A stretch of 64,000 nucleotides of DNA from Porphyra umbilicalis (GCA_002049455.2 KV918873.1:62001-126000), one strand, 5' to 3'. Counted from the first letter of the stretch, positions 10,924-22,139 are shown. Notes: a model not told the origin generated them from the sequence alone. A program made the numbers and translations.

Positions 10924-11525
10924 TGTAGCACCACCTGGTCGGGGGTGGTGCCGGGGCACGGCGCGGGGGGAGCCGGGGTCGGGCGGACACGACCCCCACC
11001 AGCACACGGGCCTGGTGTGCCCTCGGGCCACGGGCATTGCGCCCACACTGGGTGTGGGGCCGTGCGGTGCGTGAAACCCGGCCTGGCGGCGCGCAGCCGC
11101 GGCCAGCGGGCCCGCGCGGGGCGGCGGTTATGTCGGGCGGCGAGCGCTCCCGCGTAGCCACGCCACCGGCCGCCACGTGCCGCCACGTCAGGCAGGGGCG
11201 CCCGGTCCCGATTCCCCCTCGTCTCTACTTACCGCATTGGGGGACTTGTCTTGCATTGTATTTAGTTGTATTGGTTGGTCGGCGGCGCGGGCCAATTCCC
11301 ATTAGGGGAATTGGGCCCACGCAACGGTTTCCGCCCTTTTAGGACGAAGGGCGACGACGGTGGGAGGCACCGTCGTCGCCGGCAAGTAAACCGTGCCTTG
11401 TGTCATCACCTCTGGCGGCCTGACTTCCCGGGTCCGATGGCCCTATAGCAGTGCACGCACGGAGGGGGCACGTGCGGAATGCTTCCCTCCCCCCTATGAC
11501 TTGATCCACATTCTGTTGTGCATCA
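10924..11525 (+). repeat. 5' LTR of element C
   Basis: 602 bp, TGTAGCACCACC…GTGCATCA. It aligns to 16392-16993. The last four bases (ATCA) differ from the 3' copy (TACA), where the ends TGTAGCAC/GTGCTACA form a perfect 8-bp inverted repeat. Confidence 0.96.
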
Positions 11526-11527
11526 TT

Positions 11528-11546
11528 TGGCGCTCCGGGTGAGACC
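11528..11546 (+). other. Putative primer binding site of element C
   Basis: TGGCGCTCCGGGTGAGACC begins two bases after the LTR and has the TGG expected to pair with a tRNA CCA end. It differs from the PBS of chromovirus A, so a different tRNA is likely used. Confidence 0.65.
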
Positions 11547-12420
11547 TGCTTGTGGCCGTAGCTGCTCGCGGGACGAACCGTCCTAGCACTTTGGTTGTGG
11601 TTGTATTGGTGGGGTTGTCTTGGGTGCGATGCCATTTGAGGACATTGTGATCGACCGTGTTCCTGTCGCCGTTTCGGATCACGGCTCTTCCTCAACTTCC
11701 CTGCAGAACGATGACTACGCGTGACTCAAGGCTCGTTTCGGGCAAGGGACAACGCAATGTCGTCGGCAGGAGACGACGAGGCGCCAGCCGGGCGTCTTCG
11801 GGGCCCGGGGTGGGATTGGGGTGGAGCGCTGAGCGGTGGCGGCAGATCGGTGGCCGTGGAGAACGGACCTACGGTCCTTAGACCCCGGCTGCACGCACCC
11901 GTCAGTGACTTGCGTCCCAGCCGCTTCGGAACGAGACGCTCGGGCCGCGGCGCGTCGCACTGGGTGCCAGGGGGCCTATGTTACTTGTAACCCCTGGGCG
12001 GATCGGGCCTCGCAGGTGGTGCGGGATCCACCGGAGAACCTTTTCCAAAGGAGGTTGCGGAAGGGTGCACGGAGCGCAGCGCCCTGGGGCCCGGTAGGGC
12101 AAGCAACATCTTTGTCTTCCGCTGGCGATGTCAGCGACAAGGCCGGTCGCATGCGACAGTCCCAAGGTGTTTACTCAACTACCAAGTTCAAGGTCAGCTA
12201 CGAGGTGCAGCGCACCAAAAGGTCGCATGCCTATGGCCGCGACAAGCAGGGCGGATGCTCGACACGCGTCCGCCAAGAAGGACGAGATAAGACGCGAAGG
12301 CCGATCCGGGCGTGAATTCCGGGTGGATCTCTTAGCGCAGCAACGGCAGCTTGAATTGGAACTGTGGAGGAAGGTGAAGCGCGCCGTGGGCCGCTGCGGC
12401 CGCGGTGTGAACGGCAGTGC

Positions 12421-14010
12421 TGCGATCGAGACGTGGGTGGTCGCCGCCGAGGACGTCTTCCACCGCCTCGGATCGACTCGGCCGTCGTGGTCTCGGCGGT
12501 GATGCTGGTGCTGGCGTACCCCACGCGGGGGACGCTGATTGGTGCTCAGCGCCTCCCCCCGTGGGATGGCGGGACGCCCAGTACTGGCAGCGTCGCTTAT
12601 AGGGCGTGGCCCCGGCGGACGACAAGGTCGGGGCGAGACTGGGTTGCTCGAGAGGTGGGCGGTCGCCGCCGAGGACGTCTTCCTCCGCCTCGGATCGACT
12701 CGGCCGTCGTGTTCACGGCGGCGATGCCGGTGCTGGCGTACCCCACGCGGGGGACGCTGATTGGTGCTCAGCGCCTCCCCCCGTGGGATGGCGGGACGCC
12801 CAGTACTGGCGGCGTCGCGTATGGGGCGTGGCCCCGGCGGACGACAAAGTCGGGGCGAGACGGGGTGGCGACGCCACAACGCCGCATGGGCGCGGTGGAA
12901 CGCGGCCAGCCGCCTCGCCGACGCGTCGTTGTGGACCCCGATGCGGCGATCGAGACGTGGGCGGTCGACGCCGAGGACGTCTTCCCCCGCATCGGATCGA
13001 CTCGGCCGTCGTGGTCACGGCGGCGATGCCGGTGCTGGCGTACCCCACGCGGGGGACGCTGATTGGTGCTCAGCGCCTCCCCCCGTGGGATGGCGGGACG
13101 CCCAGTACTGGAAGCGTCGCTTATGGGGCGTGACCCCGGCGGACGACAAGGTCGGGGCGAGACGGGGTGGCGACGCCACAACGCCGAATGGGCCCGGTGG
13201 AACGTGGCCAGCCGCCTCGCCGACGCGTCGTTGTGGACGCCGATGCGGCGATCGAGACGTGGGCGGTCGCCGCCGAGGACGTCTTCCTCCGCCTCGGATC
13301 GACTCGGCCGTCGTGGTCACGGCGGCGATGCCGGTGCTGGCGTACCCCACGCGGGGGACGCTGATTGGTGCTCAGCGCCTCCCCCCGTGGGATGGCGGGA
13401 CGCCCAGTACTGGCAGCGTCGCGTATGGGGCGTGGCCCCGGCGGACAAGGTCGGGGCGAGACGGGGTGGCGACGCCACACCGCCGCATGGGCGCGGTGGA
13501 ACGCGGCCAGCCACCTCGCCGACGTGTCGTTGTGGACGCCGATGCGGCGTTCGAGACGTGGGCGGTCGCCGCCAAGGACGTCTTCCTCCGCCTCGGAACG
13601 ACTCGGCCGTCGTGGTCTCGGCGGCGATGCCGGTGCTGGCGTACCCCACGCGGGGGACGCTGATTGGTGCTCAGCGCCTCCCCCCGTGGGATGGCGGGAC
13701 GCCCAGTACTGGCAGCGTCGCGTATGGGGCGTGGCCCCGGCGCACGACAAGGTCGGGGCGAGACGGGGTGGCGACGCCACAACGCCCAATGGGCGCGGTG
13801 GAACGCGGTCAGCCGCCTTGCCGACGCGTCGTTGTGGACGCCGATGCGGCGATCGAGACGTGGGCGGTCGACGCCGAGGACGTCTTCCCCTGCCTCGGAT
13901 CGACTCGGCCGTCGTGGTCACGGCGGCGATGCCGGTGCTGGCGTACCCCACGAAGAGGACGCTGATTGGTGCTCAGCCCCTCCCGCAGTGGGGTGACGGG
14001 ACGCCAAGCA
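12421..14010. repeat. Tandem array, ~302-bp units
   Basis: About five units, the first partial (~222 bp). Recurrent landmarks are GCGATCGAGACGTGGG (12946, 13248, 13849; variants at 12420 and 13550) and CCCACGCGGGGGACGCTGAT. Spacing is 302, 302 and 299 bp. Units are very similar to each other, suggesting recent expansion or homogenisation. Confidence 0.92.
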
Positions 14011-14049
14011 CTGGCAGCGTCGCGCCGGGGGTAGGTTCTCGGCCGCCGC

Positions 14050-14835
14050 CGGTTGGCCGCAGCGGCCGAGGCCAATGGGGTGGCGGCCACGCACAGGGCG
14101 GTACCCCTGGCGACGCGCCAGCGTGCGAAGAGGGTGGCACGCCAGTGGAGCGGCGCCCTGGTCGCCGGCGGACGGCGCGGTGGGCGACGCGCCGGTGGGG
14201 CGGTGCCCCTGGCGACGCGCCGGCGAGTGAAGGAGGGCGGCATGCCCGTGGGGCGGCACCCTGGTCGCCGGCGGTCGGCGCGGCGGGCGACCCGCCGGTG
14301 GGGCGGTGCCCCTGGCGACGCGCCGGCGAGTGAAGGAGGGCTTCACGCCAGTGGGGCGGCGCCCTGATCGCCGGCGGTCAGCGCGGTGGGCGACGCGCCG
14401 GTCGGGCGGTGCCCCTGGCGACGCGGCGGCCGGTGAAGGGAGGCGGCATGCGAGTGAAGCGGCGCCCTCATCGCCGGCGGGCAATGCGGTGGGCGAAGCG
14501 CCGGTGGGAAGTGCCCCTGGCGACACGCCGGCGAGCGAATGGGGGCAGCACGCCGATCGGGCGGCGCCCTAGTCGCCGCTGGTCGGCGCGCTGGGCGACA
14601 CGCCGGTGGGGCAGCGCCCTCGGCGACGCGTCGCCGCGCAAAAGAGGCGGTACGCCGCTGAGGCGGCGCCCTTGGCGACGCCTCGGCACGCGCAAGGTAC
14701 GATACGCCAGTGGGTCGGCACTCTTGCCGCCGGCGTTTGGCCTGGTGGGCGATGCGCCAGTTGGGTCGCGCCCCTGGCGTCGCGCTGGCGCGCGCAAAGG
14801 CCAGCACGCTGGTGGGGCGGTGCCCTTGTGACCGC
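14050..14835. repeat. Tandem array, ~103-bp units
   Basis: About seven degenerate units marked by CCCCTGGCGACGCGCCGGCG-type cores spaced 100-105 bp apart (about 14100, 14203, 14303, 14407, 14511, 14614). Confidence 0.88.
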
Positions 14836-14837
14836 TG

Positions 14838-16210
14838 GCGCTGGCGTGGTCGCGCCGCGATGCCGCGTCGCGTTGCACACCGAACCACGAGGGGGCCAAT
14901 CGCTGGCTGTCTTGCCGGTGGCACGGACGCGCGGCGTCTTCGTCGGCCGCGGTGGCCGGGGGCAGGCGGCGTTCTCTGCCCCCGCCGGCGGGCTTCCCGC
15001 GGTCGGTTTCGCGCCCCCCGGGTATGGGCGGGTTCCCCGCGGGACGCGCTTCCTCCCTGTCGTAGGGGGAAGTTGGGGGCCACACTGCCCGTGGCGGTGG
15101 GGCGCCTCGCCCGCCGGCGCTGGTGTGGTGGCGCCGCGATTCCGGGCGGCGTTGCACGCCGGATCACGGGGGGGCCAATCGCTGGCCGTCTTGCCGGTGG
15201 CACGGACGCGCGGCGTCTTCGTCGGCCGCGGTGGCCGGGGGCAGGCGGCGTTCTCTGCCTCCGCCGGTGGTCTTCCCGCGGTCGGTTTCGCGCCCCCGGG
15301 GTATGGGCGGGTTCCCCGCGGGACGCGCTTCCTTCCTGTCGTAGGGGGAAGTTGGGGGCCACACTGCCCGTGGCGGTGGGGCGCCTCGCCTGCCGGCGCT
15401 GGTGTGGTCGCGCCGCGATTCCGGGCGGCGTTGCACGCCGGGTCACGGGGGGGCCAATCGCTGGCCGTCTTGCCGGTGGCACGGACGCGCGGCGTCTTCG
15501 CCGGCCGCGGTGGCCTGGGGCGTGCGGCGTTCTATGCCCCCGCCGGCGGGCTTCCCGCTGTCGGTTTGGCGCCCCCGGGGTATGGGCGGGTTCCCCGCGG
15601 GACGCGCTTTCTTTCTGTCGTAGGGGAACGTTGGGGGCCACACTGCGCGTGGCGGTGGGGCGCCTCGCCCGCCGACGCTGGTGTGGTCGTGCCGCGATTC
15701 CGGGCGGCGTTGGACGCCGGATCACAAGGGGGCCAATCGCTGGCCGTCTTGCCGGTGGCACGGACGCGCGGCGTCTTCGTCGGCCGCGGTGGCCGGGGGC
15801 AGGCGGCGTTCTCTGCCCCCGCCGGTGGGCTTCCCGCGGTCGGTTTCGCGCCCCCGGGGTATGGGCGGGTTCCCCGCGGGACGCGCTTCCTTCCTGTCGT
15901 AGGGGGAAGTTGGGGGCCACACTGCCCGTGGCGGTGGGGCGCCTCGCCTGCCGGCGCTGGTGTGGTCGCGCCGCGATTCCGGGCGGCGTTGCACGCCGGA
16001 TCACGGGGGGGCCAATCGCTGGCCGTCTTGCCGGTGGCACGGACGCGCGGCGTCTTCGCCGGCCGCGGTGGCCTGGGGCGTGCGGCGTTCTATGCCCCCG
16101 CCGGCGGGCTTCCTGCGGTCGGTTTCGCGCCCCCCGGGTATGGGCGGGTTCCCCGCGGGACGCGCTTCCTCCCTGTCGTAGGGGGAAGTTGGTCTCCGCA
16201 CCGCCCATGG
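14838..16210. repeat. Tandem array, 279-bp units
   Basis: Five units starting with GCTGGTGTGGTCGCGCCGCG near 14840, 15119, 15398, 15677 and 15956, exactly 279 bp apart (93 codons). This keeps several frames open through the array on both strands. Confidence 0.95.
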
Positions 16211-16378
16211 CAGTGAGGCGGCGTGCTCGTCGGGTTCGTGACGATGCGAGCCGCCGCAAGCCGGGTCCGTCGCGGACACCGCCGGCATTGCGGTACCGCT
16301 GGTGCCCCTTGGCGTCAGTGAGGCTTTCCCTTGTTACCTTGATGGTCGCATCATCGGCCGCCGCGGACGGCAGCTGCT

Positions 16379-16391
16379 GGGAAGAGGGTGA
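16379..16391 (+). other. Polypurine tract of element C
   Basis: GGGAAGAGGGTGA lies directly before the 3' LTR start, as expected for the plus-strand primer site. Confidence 0.8.
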
Positions 16392-16993
16392 TGTAGCACC
16401 ACCAGGTCGGGGGTGGTGCCGGGTCACGGCGCGGGGGGAGCCGGAGTCGGGCGGACACGACCCCCACCGGCATACGGGCCTGGTGTGCCCTCGGGCCACG
16501 GGCATTGCGCCCACACTGGGTGTGGGGCCGTGCGGTGCGTGCAACCCGGCCTGGCGGCGCGCAGCCGCGGCCGGCAGGCCCGCGCGGGGCGGCGGTTATG
16601 TCGGGCGGCGAGCGCTCCCGCGTAGCCACGCCACCGGCCGCCACGTGCCGCCACGTCAGGCAGGGGCGCCCGGTCCCGATTCCCCTTCGTCTCTACTTAC
16701 CGCATTGGGGGACTTGTCTTGCATTGTATTTAGTTGTATTTGTTGGTCGGCGGCGCGGGCCAATTCCCATTAGGGGAATTGGGCCCACGCAACGGTTTCC
16801 GCCCTTTTAGGACGAAGGGCGACGACGGTGGGAGGCACCGTCGTCGCCGGCAAGTAAACCGTGCCTTGTGTCATCACCTCTGGCGGCCTGACTTCCCGGG
16901 TCCGATGGCCCTATAGCAGTGCACGCACGGAGGGGGCACGTGCGGAATGCTTCCCTCCCCCCTATGACTTGATCCACATTCTGTTGTGCTACA
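16392..16993 (+). repeat. 3' LTR of element C
   Basis: 602 bp, TGTAGCACCACC…GTGCTACA, the partner of 10924-11525. It is followed by the second CCTTG duplication. Confidence 0.96.
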
Positions 16994-19431
16994 CCTTGTC
17001 TACGTAGACGATGTCATCATCTTCTCCGCAAACGCGGAACAACACGGCAAAGACGTTGACACGGTTCTTCACCGTCTTCGCGAAGCCGGGGTCACCCTCA
17101 ACTTGGAAAAATTGCACGTGGTTGTCCGACGAGGTCGAGTACCTAGGACACATTGTCCGCCCCGGGCAACTGCACGTGCACAACAAGAACGTGGATGCTC
17201 TGAAGCATGCCAAGTTCTCAACCACAAAGACCCAGCTGAAAAGCATCTTGGGCATGTGCAACGTCTATCGACGGTTTGTCAAAGACTTTGCCAAACGAGC
17301 AAAGCCCCTGAACGCCCTGACTAGGGCCGAGATCCCACCGGATTTACCACCACCGACGGACGAGGCTATCACCGCCTTCGAGGACCTTCGCAACGCACTG
17401 TTGTGCCCACCGGTACTTGCCTTGCCGAAGGCCAATCGGAAGCTCGCCGTTGACGTGGACGCATGCGCCGACCAAGTTGGTTGTACCCTCCTCCAAGAGG
17501 AGCCGGGCGAACTGCTTCACCCTGTCGGATATTGGAGCCGAGGACTCACTGCTGCAGAGCAAAACTACTCCACCACGGAGCGAGAATGCCTCGGCGTCGT
17601 GTGGGCTGTCCTCAAGTTGAGGCACTTCCTCGACGGGCAACGGTTCCTCATCTGAACGGATCACTAAGCACTTAGCTGGATCTACAGCACGACCGACTCA
17701 AGCGGACGCTTGATGCGATGGCGACTTCGCCTCTCCGAATACACATTCGATATGGTTTACAAACCAGGTGCATCTCACCACTTGCCCGACTTCCTGTCGC
17801 GCGCCTCTACGGTGGCGCCGCCAGAAGATATCCATGATGATATACCTTGTCTGGCATTGGCCGAGACGGCCAACGGCTTAAGAACGGGGAGGTACACGGG
17901 TACCGACACACCGGAACCGGTGGCGTTCGACGATGTTGTCGAAGCACAACAAACAGACGACTTTTGCGTCGAGATGTCCACTCGCGTGGAGCGCGGAACG
18001 GCCAAGGCCTTCTTCCGCGATGAGCATCACGCTCTGTACCGCCGTGCGCCTTACGGCAATCAACTGGTTATTCCAAAGTCTCTACGCGAACGCGTGTTGA
18101 CCCTAGAGCACCACGCAACCGTGGCTGCCCATCCTGGGATGAACCGGATGTATTACACAATGCGTAAGGCATACTACTGGCCTTCAATGGTGACGGATAT
18201 TCATTCGACCATCACCAAATGCACAACGTGTGCGCAAAATCGCCTCGCCTTGCGGCGACACACCACGCCCTTGACCCTGCTACAGGCTACCGAGCCTCTC
18301 ACGGAGCTGTCCGTTGACATCTTTGGGCCCATCCCGGCCTTCAAGAAGGGCAACCGCTTCAGCTTGGTTATCACCGACCGCTTCGCCAAGCTCACCAAGT
18401 GCGTCGCCTTGCGGCGAATCACGGCCATGTCCGTGGCGTCAGCCATCATCAACGCGTGGGTGTCAGCCTACGGGCCACCGGACCGGATCCTATCGGACCA
18501 AGGGCCCCAGTTCATGTCGAACTTCTTCATCGGTGTGATGAAAATGCTTGGCATTGAAACGGTTCGCACCACGGCGTATCATCCCCAAACCAATGGGCAA
18601 GTCGAACGGTACAACCGTACCATGGCTACTCAGCTGCGACACTACGTCGGCGACGACCCATCACGATGGGATGAGCTACTCCCGGTAATCACCATGGCGT
18701 ATAATAGCCAACCACATCGGTCGACGGGCATCGCCCCATTTGAGCTCGTTATCCCAAGGCGGATCCCCAACCTCACGGTTCGCAACTTGCCCCCGGGCAC
18801 TCCGCTTACCAATAAGGGAACACTCAATGATGGGTCACCCCTAGCTCGCAAACGCGAGTTCATTGCCCGCCTGCGCAAGCTGATCCCCATCGTGGTCGAG
18901 GCCTTGCGTAAGACGCAACAACGTTACAAACGTAACTTCGACCATCGGGTCGCAACCCGCAATGCGGACGTCAAGATCGGCGACTACGTATATACGACCA
19001 ACCACGACCGGCAAAACAAGCTGCAAAGCAAAGCCATCGGACCCTTCGTGGTCATTGACGCAGACGCGGACGCCTCCACGTTTGTCATTGACATTGACGG
19101 CGAGGAGAAACGCGTCAGCAGTGACCATGTCACCCCAGCTCCTCGTCCAACGACGACGGACACTGTTCCACACCCCCTGCTAGATGGTCTAGACCAACAC
19201 AAGTCACCCCCGGCAATTGCCGATGAGTATGTGATTGACGAACTCCTAGGCTTACGCCTGACGGGTGACAGCTATAGCGCTAAGGTGCGCTGGTTCGACT
19301 ACGGATCGAAGGAAGACACCTGGGAACCCCTGGAGAACCTCCCTCGCAACCTGGTGGTGCGTTTCCTTCGACAGAAGAAGAAGCATGTACCGGGGTACGA
19401 GTGGCAAACGCCAACGCGACAAAGTCGCTGA
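16994..19431 (+). pseudogene. pol: Pol of chromovirus A, part 2 (RT, RNase H, integrase, chromodomain)
   Basis: It resumes with VYVDD (catalytic RT Asp pair) at ~16998. One extra base in GGAAAAATTG (17105-17114) shifts the frame; after it the text continues as DEVEYLGHIV. RNase H follows, then two in-frame stops, TGA 17653-17655 and TAA 17665-17667, each one transition from CGA or CAA. The frame is then open to 19431. Integrase has the HHCC zinc region (~18108-18240), catalytic Asp 18316-18318, Asp 18496-18498 and Glu 18604-18606. A C-terminal chromodomain (YVIDELLG…VRWFDYGSKEDTWEP) at ~19225-19350 marks the chromovirus lineage and would guide integration to particular chromatin. Not translatable as one protein in this copy. 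Confidence 0.96.
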
Positions 19432-19449
19432 CAGGCCGGGCTCACAACC

Positions 19450-20007
19450 GTGGCCAAGGTCGTCATGGACTCCACGTGGATACCCACTATCCAACATGTC
19501 CATGTTACCGGTGACGGAGTTATCCATGCCAACGTCTCGTGGACGGTGTCAAGTACAGCCGTCGCAATGAAGGAAGTAATTCCTGTCGCGTGGCCCAAGT
19601 CCACTCTGCCGTCCATGACGCGCAACTTTGCGTATGATCCCCAACTTGCCTTGCGGCATTTCTCTCGGCTGAACCGTGTTTACGGCCCGTACACATATGT
19701 GTGGCCGAAATCCGCACAAGCGACTGTGATCGGGAGCGATCCCCCTGTACCAGGGCTCCCCAACGGGTTTCTGGCACCTCCCGTGCAACACTTGGACTCA
19801 GTCCTTCGACGCTTGGTAACAACCGCAGAGGAAGCAACCGTGGTAATACCACAATGGACCAACACCAGTTGGTACGCTACTGCCATACGTGCATGTTTCG
19901 AGTACGAAGTGCTTTTATCAGCAGACTCAAGGGATACAAATCCCACAACATGGGCCATGATGGCCTGCCACTTCCTTCATCGCTATGACGATGAACAGAA
20001 AAACTGA
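19450..20007 (+). CDS. Small ORF after pol of chromovirus A, unknown
   Basis: 185 codons from a GTG (ATG at 19465) to a TGA, starting 18 bases after pol ends and in the same orientation. The sequence is non-repetitive with ordinary amino-acid composition. The second half contains VVIPQWTNTSWYATAI, a P-x-W…W pattern, followed by a hydrophobic segment. No domain is recognised. Its place after integrase and before the opposite-strand ORF is where some retroelements carry accessory genes. It could be a lineage-specific ORF or a degenerate remnant of a larger one. Confidence 0.5.
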   Translation: MAKVVMDSTWIPTIQHVHVTGDGVIHANVSWTVSSTAVAMKEVIPVAWPKSTLPSMTRNFAYDPQLALRHFSRLNRVYGPYTYVWPKSAQATVIGSDPPVPGLPNGFLAPPVQHLDSVLRRLVTTAEEATVVIPQWTNTSWYATAIRACFEYEVLLSADSRDTNPTTWAMMACHFLHRYDDEQKN

Positions 20008-20151
20008 GAAGTGGATACCAACATGTCGAACGACAAGCAACAACAAGACGAAGAAACATCAACGCCCTAAAAAGGCGTAAGACCCCGTCATTGTCAACCC
20101 CACCCCCCCTCACCGGGGTCAACCGAGCAAGTCACTGAACAGTGAACCTCG

Positions 20152-22110
20152 CTACTCCTCGTCGTCACGACGACGCGAGTCCCGGCGGGAATCGCGGCTC
20201 GCGCCAACACTGGCCGCCGACTCCTGAGAGACACTACGCGCACGCGTGCTGCGCGCCGAGTGCGGAGCCCCCGTCGACGGGCCTCCGCCCTCGTGGGTCC
20301 GACGACCAAGGATGCTCTGCGCGTTGAAGCGCGCCGGCGTGGCCTCCTCCTCTGGCTGAATAGCCTCGAGGTGCTGGGCGAAGCGCCCGTAGTTGGCCTC
20401 GCCGTCAACGGCGCGAGCCACGGCCTGTCCAATAATGGACAAAGCCGACTCGACACCCCGTCCGTCCGCGCGCTCAACATCGTTACGCAAGCCCGCGATC
20501 TGCTCAACCCAGGCGCTAGCCACCGCCGACAAGGCTGCCCCGCGGGGCGCGCGAGCGCGTACATCGCGCGCGCGCGCCGACCTAAACAAGGCAACCGCCG
20601 CGGTGGAAGACGCGCGGGTCGGCCAAGTGGCATCCACCGCCCGGGGCGGAGATGGCGAGCGATCGCGCCGCGGCGAACGCGGGCGGTAGCGGCCCTCTCG
20701 GGCGTCGCCAACGGCGTGAGCGCAGGTCCGACGACCACGACGCCACACCCCGGGATGGTTCGAAGTGATTTGAGCCATCGGGAGTGGCGCGTTCGGGTCC
20801 AACGCCCAGTTGAAATCGACACGAGGGTGGCGAAGGCAAAAGCCGTACTCCTTGGTCGGGTCGACCGTGACCCGCACCTGACGAGCTTCCCCAGAGTCTC
20901 GGTCGCGCCAGACGACATCCTGAAGGACCTCCCGCCAGGGAAACGCCGTCACGGCTTGACGCATCTTTCCGTACAAGACGGACTTGGCTTCGCCGTCGGA
21001 CGCGTCCTTCAACTTGCACGTATCCAACGCGTCGAAATGACGAAGCGTCTTCGCGTCCAAGTGGACGAAGAGCTTGTCCTCCTGCAGGGTGTGAACCCAC
21101 GCAGCAACTAATTTGCAGTAGTACTCGGAGTACACCTCCTGCCAGACGGAGCTGTAGGCGTTGCGCAACGCATCCGCCAGGTACGACACCACTACGGGGG
21201 TCGCCACCCACAACCCCGTGTGGGGCTCCCACGCCGGGATAGGCGGAAGCCAACGGGACAAGTCGAACTCCCGTGGCGCACGGAGAAATCCAGCCGCCCA
21301 CGCGGTGGGCATCAACTCGCGACCGCGAAAGAAGCGCGTGTCGGCGGCCCGACGGTGATCGAATGGGAACATCGGCAGCCGAAAAGGGTTCGGCAACCCG
21401 GTGACCCGCGGACTGCGGTCATCCTCGACGTGGTCGTTCTCCTCGTGCTTCACCAGCGCGAGCTGCTCGAGGTACGGTTCCAGACCGGAGTCGTGCCCGA
21501 ACGGGACCGAAAGGTCCTCGGCAAGAGCCCGCTTGAGGAAGACGGCCTTCGGCCAGTTGCGCAGCAAGCGGCAAAACGAGTTGGCCGCCGCCTCGATCGT
21601 CTCTGTACCCTTCACAGGGAACAGAAGCGCATTGGCGTACACCAAGCGGTGAAACGGGCGCAAGGGCAATTGGTAACGCACGACCTCGTTGCAAAACGAC
21701 ATCACCTCGTACACACGACGCTGAGGACCCTGGTTCCCAAAGTACGGGCCCACATGGACCTCGGCCACGCGGTCGCCCGCGTGGTCCGGCAACCCGGCTT
21801 GCGCCATCACGTCGATGAAGTCGGGCAACGCCTCGTAATGCGCGTAGACACGGCGCGTGTGGGCACGAGCGCGGTTGCGTACGCACATCTCGTACAGACG
21901 GTTGTCGGTGACTCGCGGGACCCCATCAACCACCTCCACAGGGTTCGCGTGTACGTAGTACGAGCCTCGAGGCCGAAACTGGCGCAAGACCTCCGGGTCC
22001 GCGGAGCAATCCTCTTCCGGATGGCCCCCCGCAGCGGCATGTGCCCCGTCGATGGCCTCACCGCCATCGGCAACGCCGACGTCCACCGCCATCGCGGCCG
22101 AGTCCGCCAT
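20152..22110 (-). CDS. Opposite-strand ORF of chromovirus A, 652 aa, unknown
   Basis: An uninterrupted 652-codon frame on the strand opposite to gag-pol, between pol and the 3' LTR. Residues ~25-430 have mixed, globular-looking composition rich in aromatic residues (for example LPPIPAWEP near residue 290 and YSSVWQEVYSEYYC near 325). Residues ~450-510 are Arg/Ser/Pro-rich, a helical segment follows, and the last ~60 residues are an Arg/Ser/Asp tail. It is not a simple shadow: pol is not on the other strand here, and the sense frames are repetitive Ala/Arg/Leu text. The second chromovirus has an equivalent ORF at 55709-57370. Antisense ORFs in this position are known from some plant Tat/Retand-type elements, but no family membership is claimed. 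A start at 22110 (ATG) is assumed. Confidence 0.7.
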   Translation of the reverse strand: MADSAAMAVDVGVADGGEAIDGAHAAAGGHPEEDCSADPEVLRQFRPRGSYYVHANPVEVVDGVPRVTDNRLYEMCVRNRARAHTRRVYAHYEALPDFIDVMAQAGLPDHAGDRVAEVHVGPYFGNQGPQRRVYEVMSFCNEVVRYQLPLRPFHRLVYANALLFPVKGTETIEAAANSFCRLLRNWPKAVFLKRALAEDLSVPFGHDSGLEPYLEQLALVKHEENDHVEDDRSPRVTGLPNPFRLPMFPFDHRRAADTRFFRGRELMPTAWAAGFLRAPREFDLSRWLPPIPAWEPHTGLWVATPVVVSYLADALRNAYSSVWQEVYSEYYCKLVAAWVHTLQEDKLFVHLDAKTLRHFDALDTCKLKDASDGEAKSVLYGKMRQAVTAFPWREVLQDVVWRDRDSGEARQVRVTVDPTKEYGFCLRHPRVDFNWALDPNAPLPMAQITSNHPGVWRRGRRTCAHAVGDAREGRYRPRSPRRDRSPSPPRAVDATWPTRASSTAAVALFRSARARDVRARAPRGAALSAVASAWVEQIAGLRNDVERADGRGVESALSIIGQAVARAVDGEANYGRFAQHLEAIQPEEEATPARFNAQSILGRRTHEGGGPSTGAPHSARSTRARSVSQESAASVGASRDSRRDSRRRDDEE

Positions 22111-22139
22111 CGCGTTGGCCGTTCGGGGATGTTTACCAT

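Larger units (their letters stand above)
10924..16993 (+). mobile_element. Nested non-autonomous LTR element C (6070 bp)
   Basis: It has two 602-bp LTRs, a primer binding site, a polypurine tract and a 5-bp duplication, so it is a bona fide LTR retroelement. The 4.9-kb interior shows no Gag, PR, RT or INT motif in any frame. Instead about 3.8 kb is three tandem-repeat arrays (~302, ~103 and 279 bp units). The LTRs differ at about 12 positions in 602 (~2%), fewer per base than those of the host element (~3%), as expected for a later insertion. It resembles a large retrotransposon derivative (LARD) that needs proteins from another element. Long frames across the arrays on both strands are by-products of GC content and repeats with multiple-of-3 periods. 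Confidence 0.95.

Noticed and set aside
14343-16544. 733-codon minus-strand and 687/536-codon plus-strand frames in element C
   Set aside because: They read through the 103- and 279-bp arrays on both strands; the 279-bp period is a multiple of three, so openness is expected.
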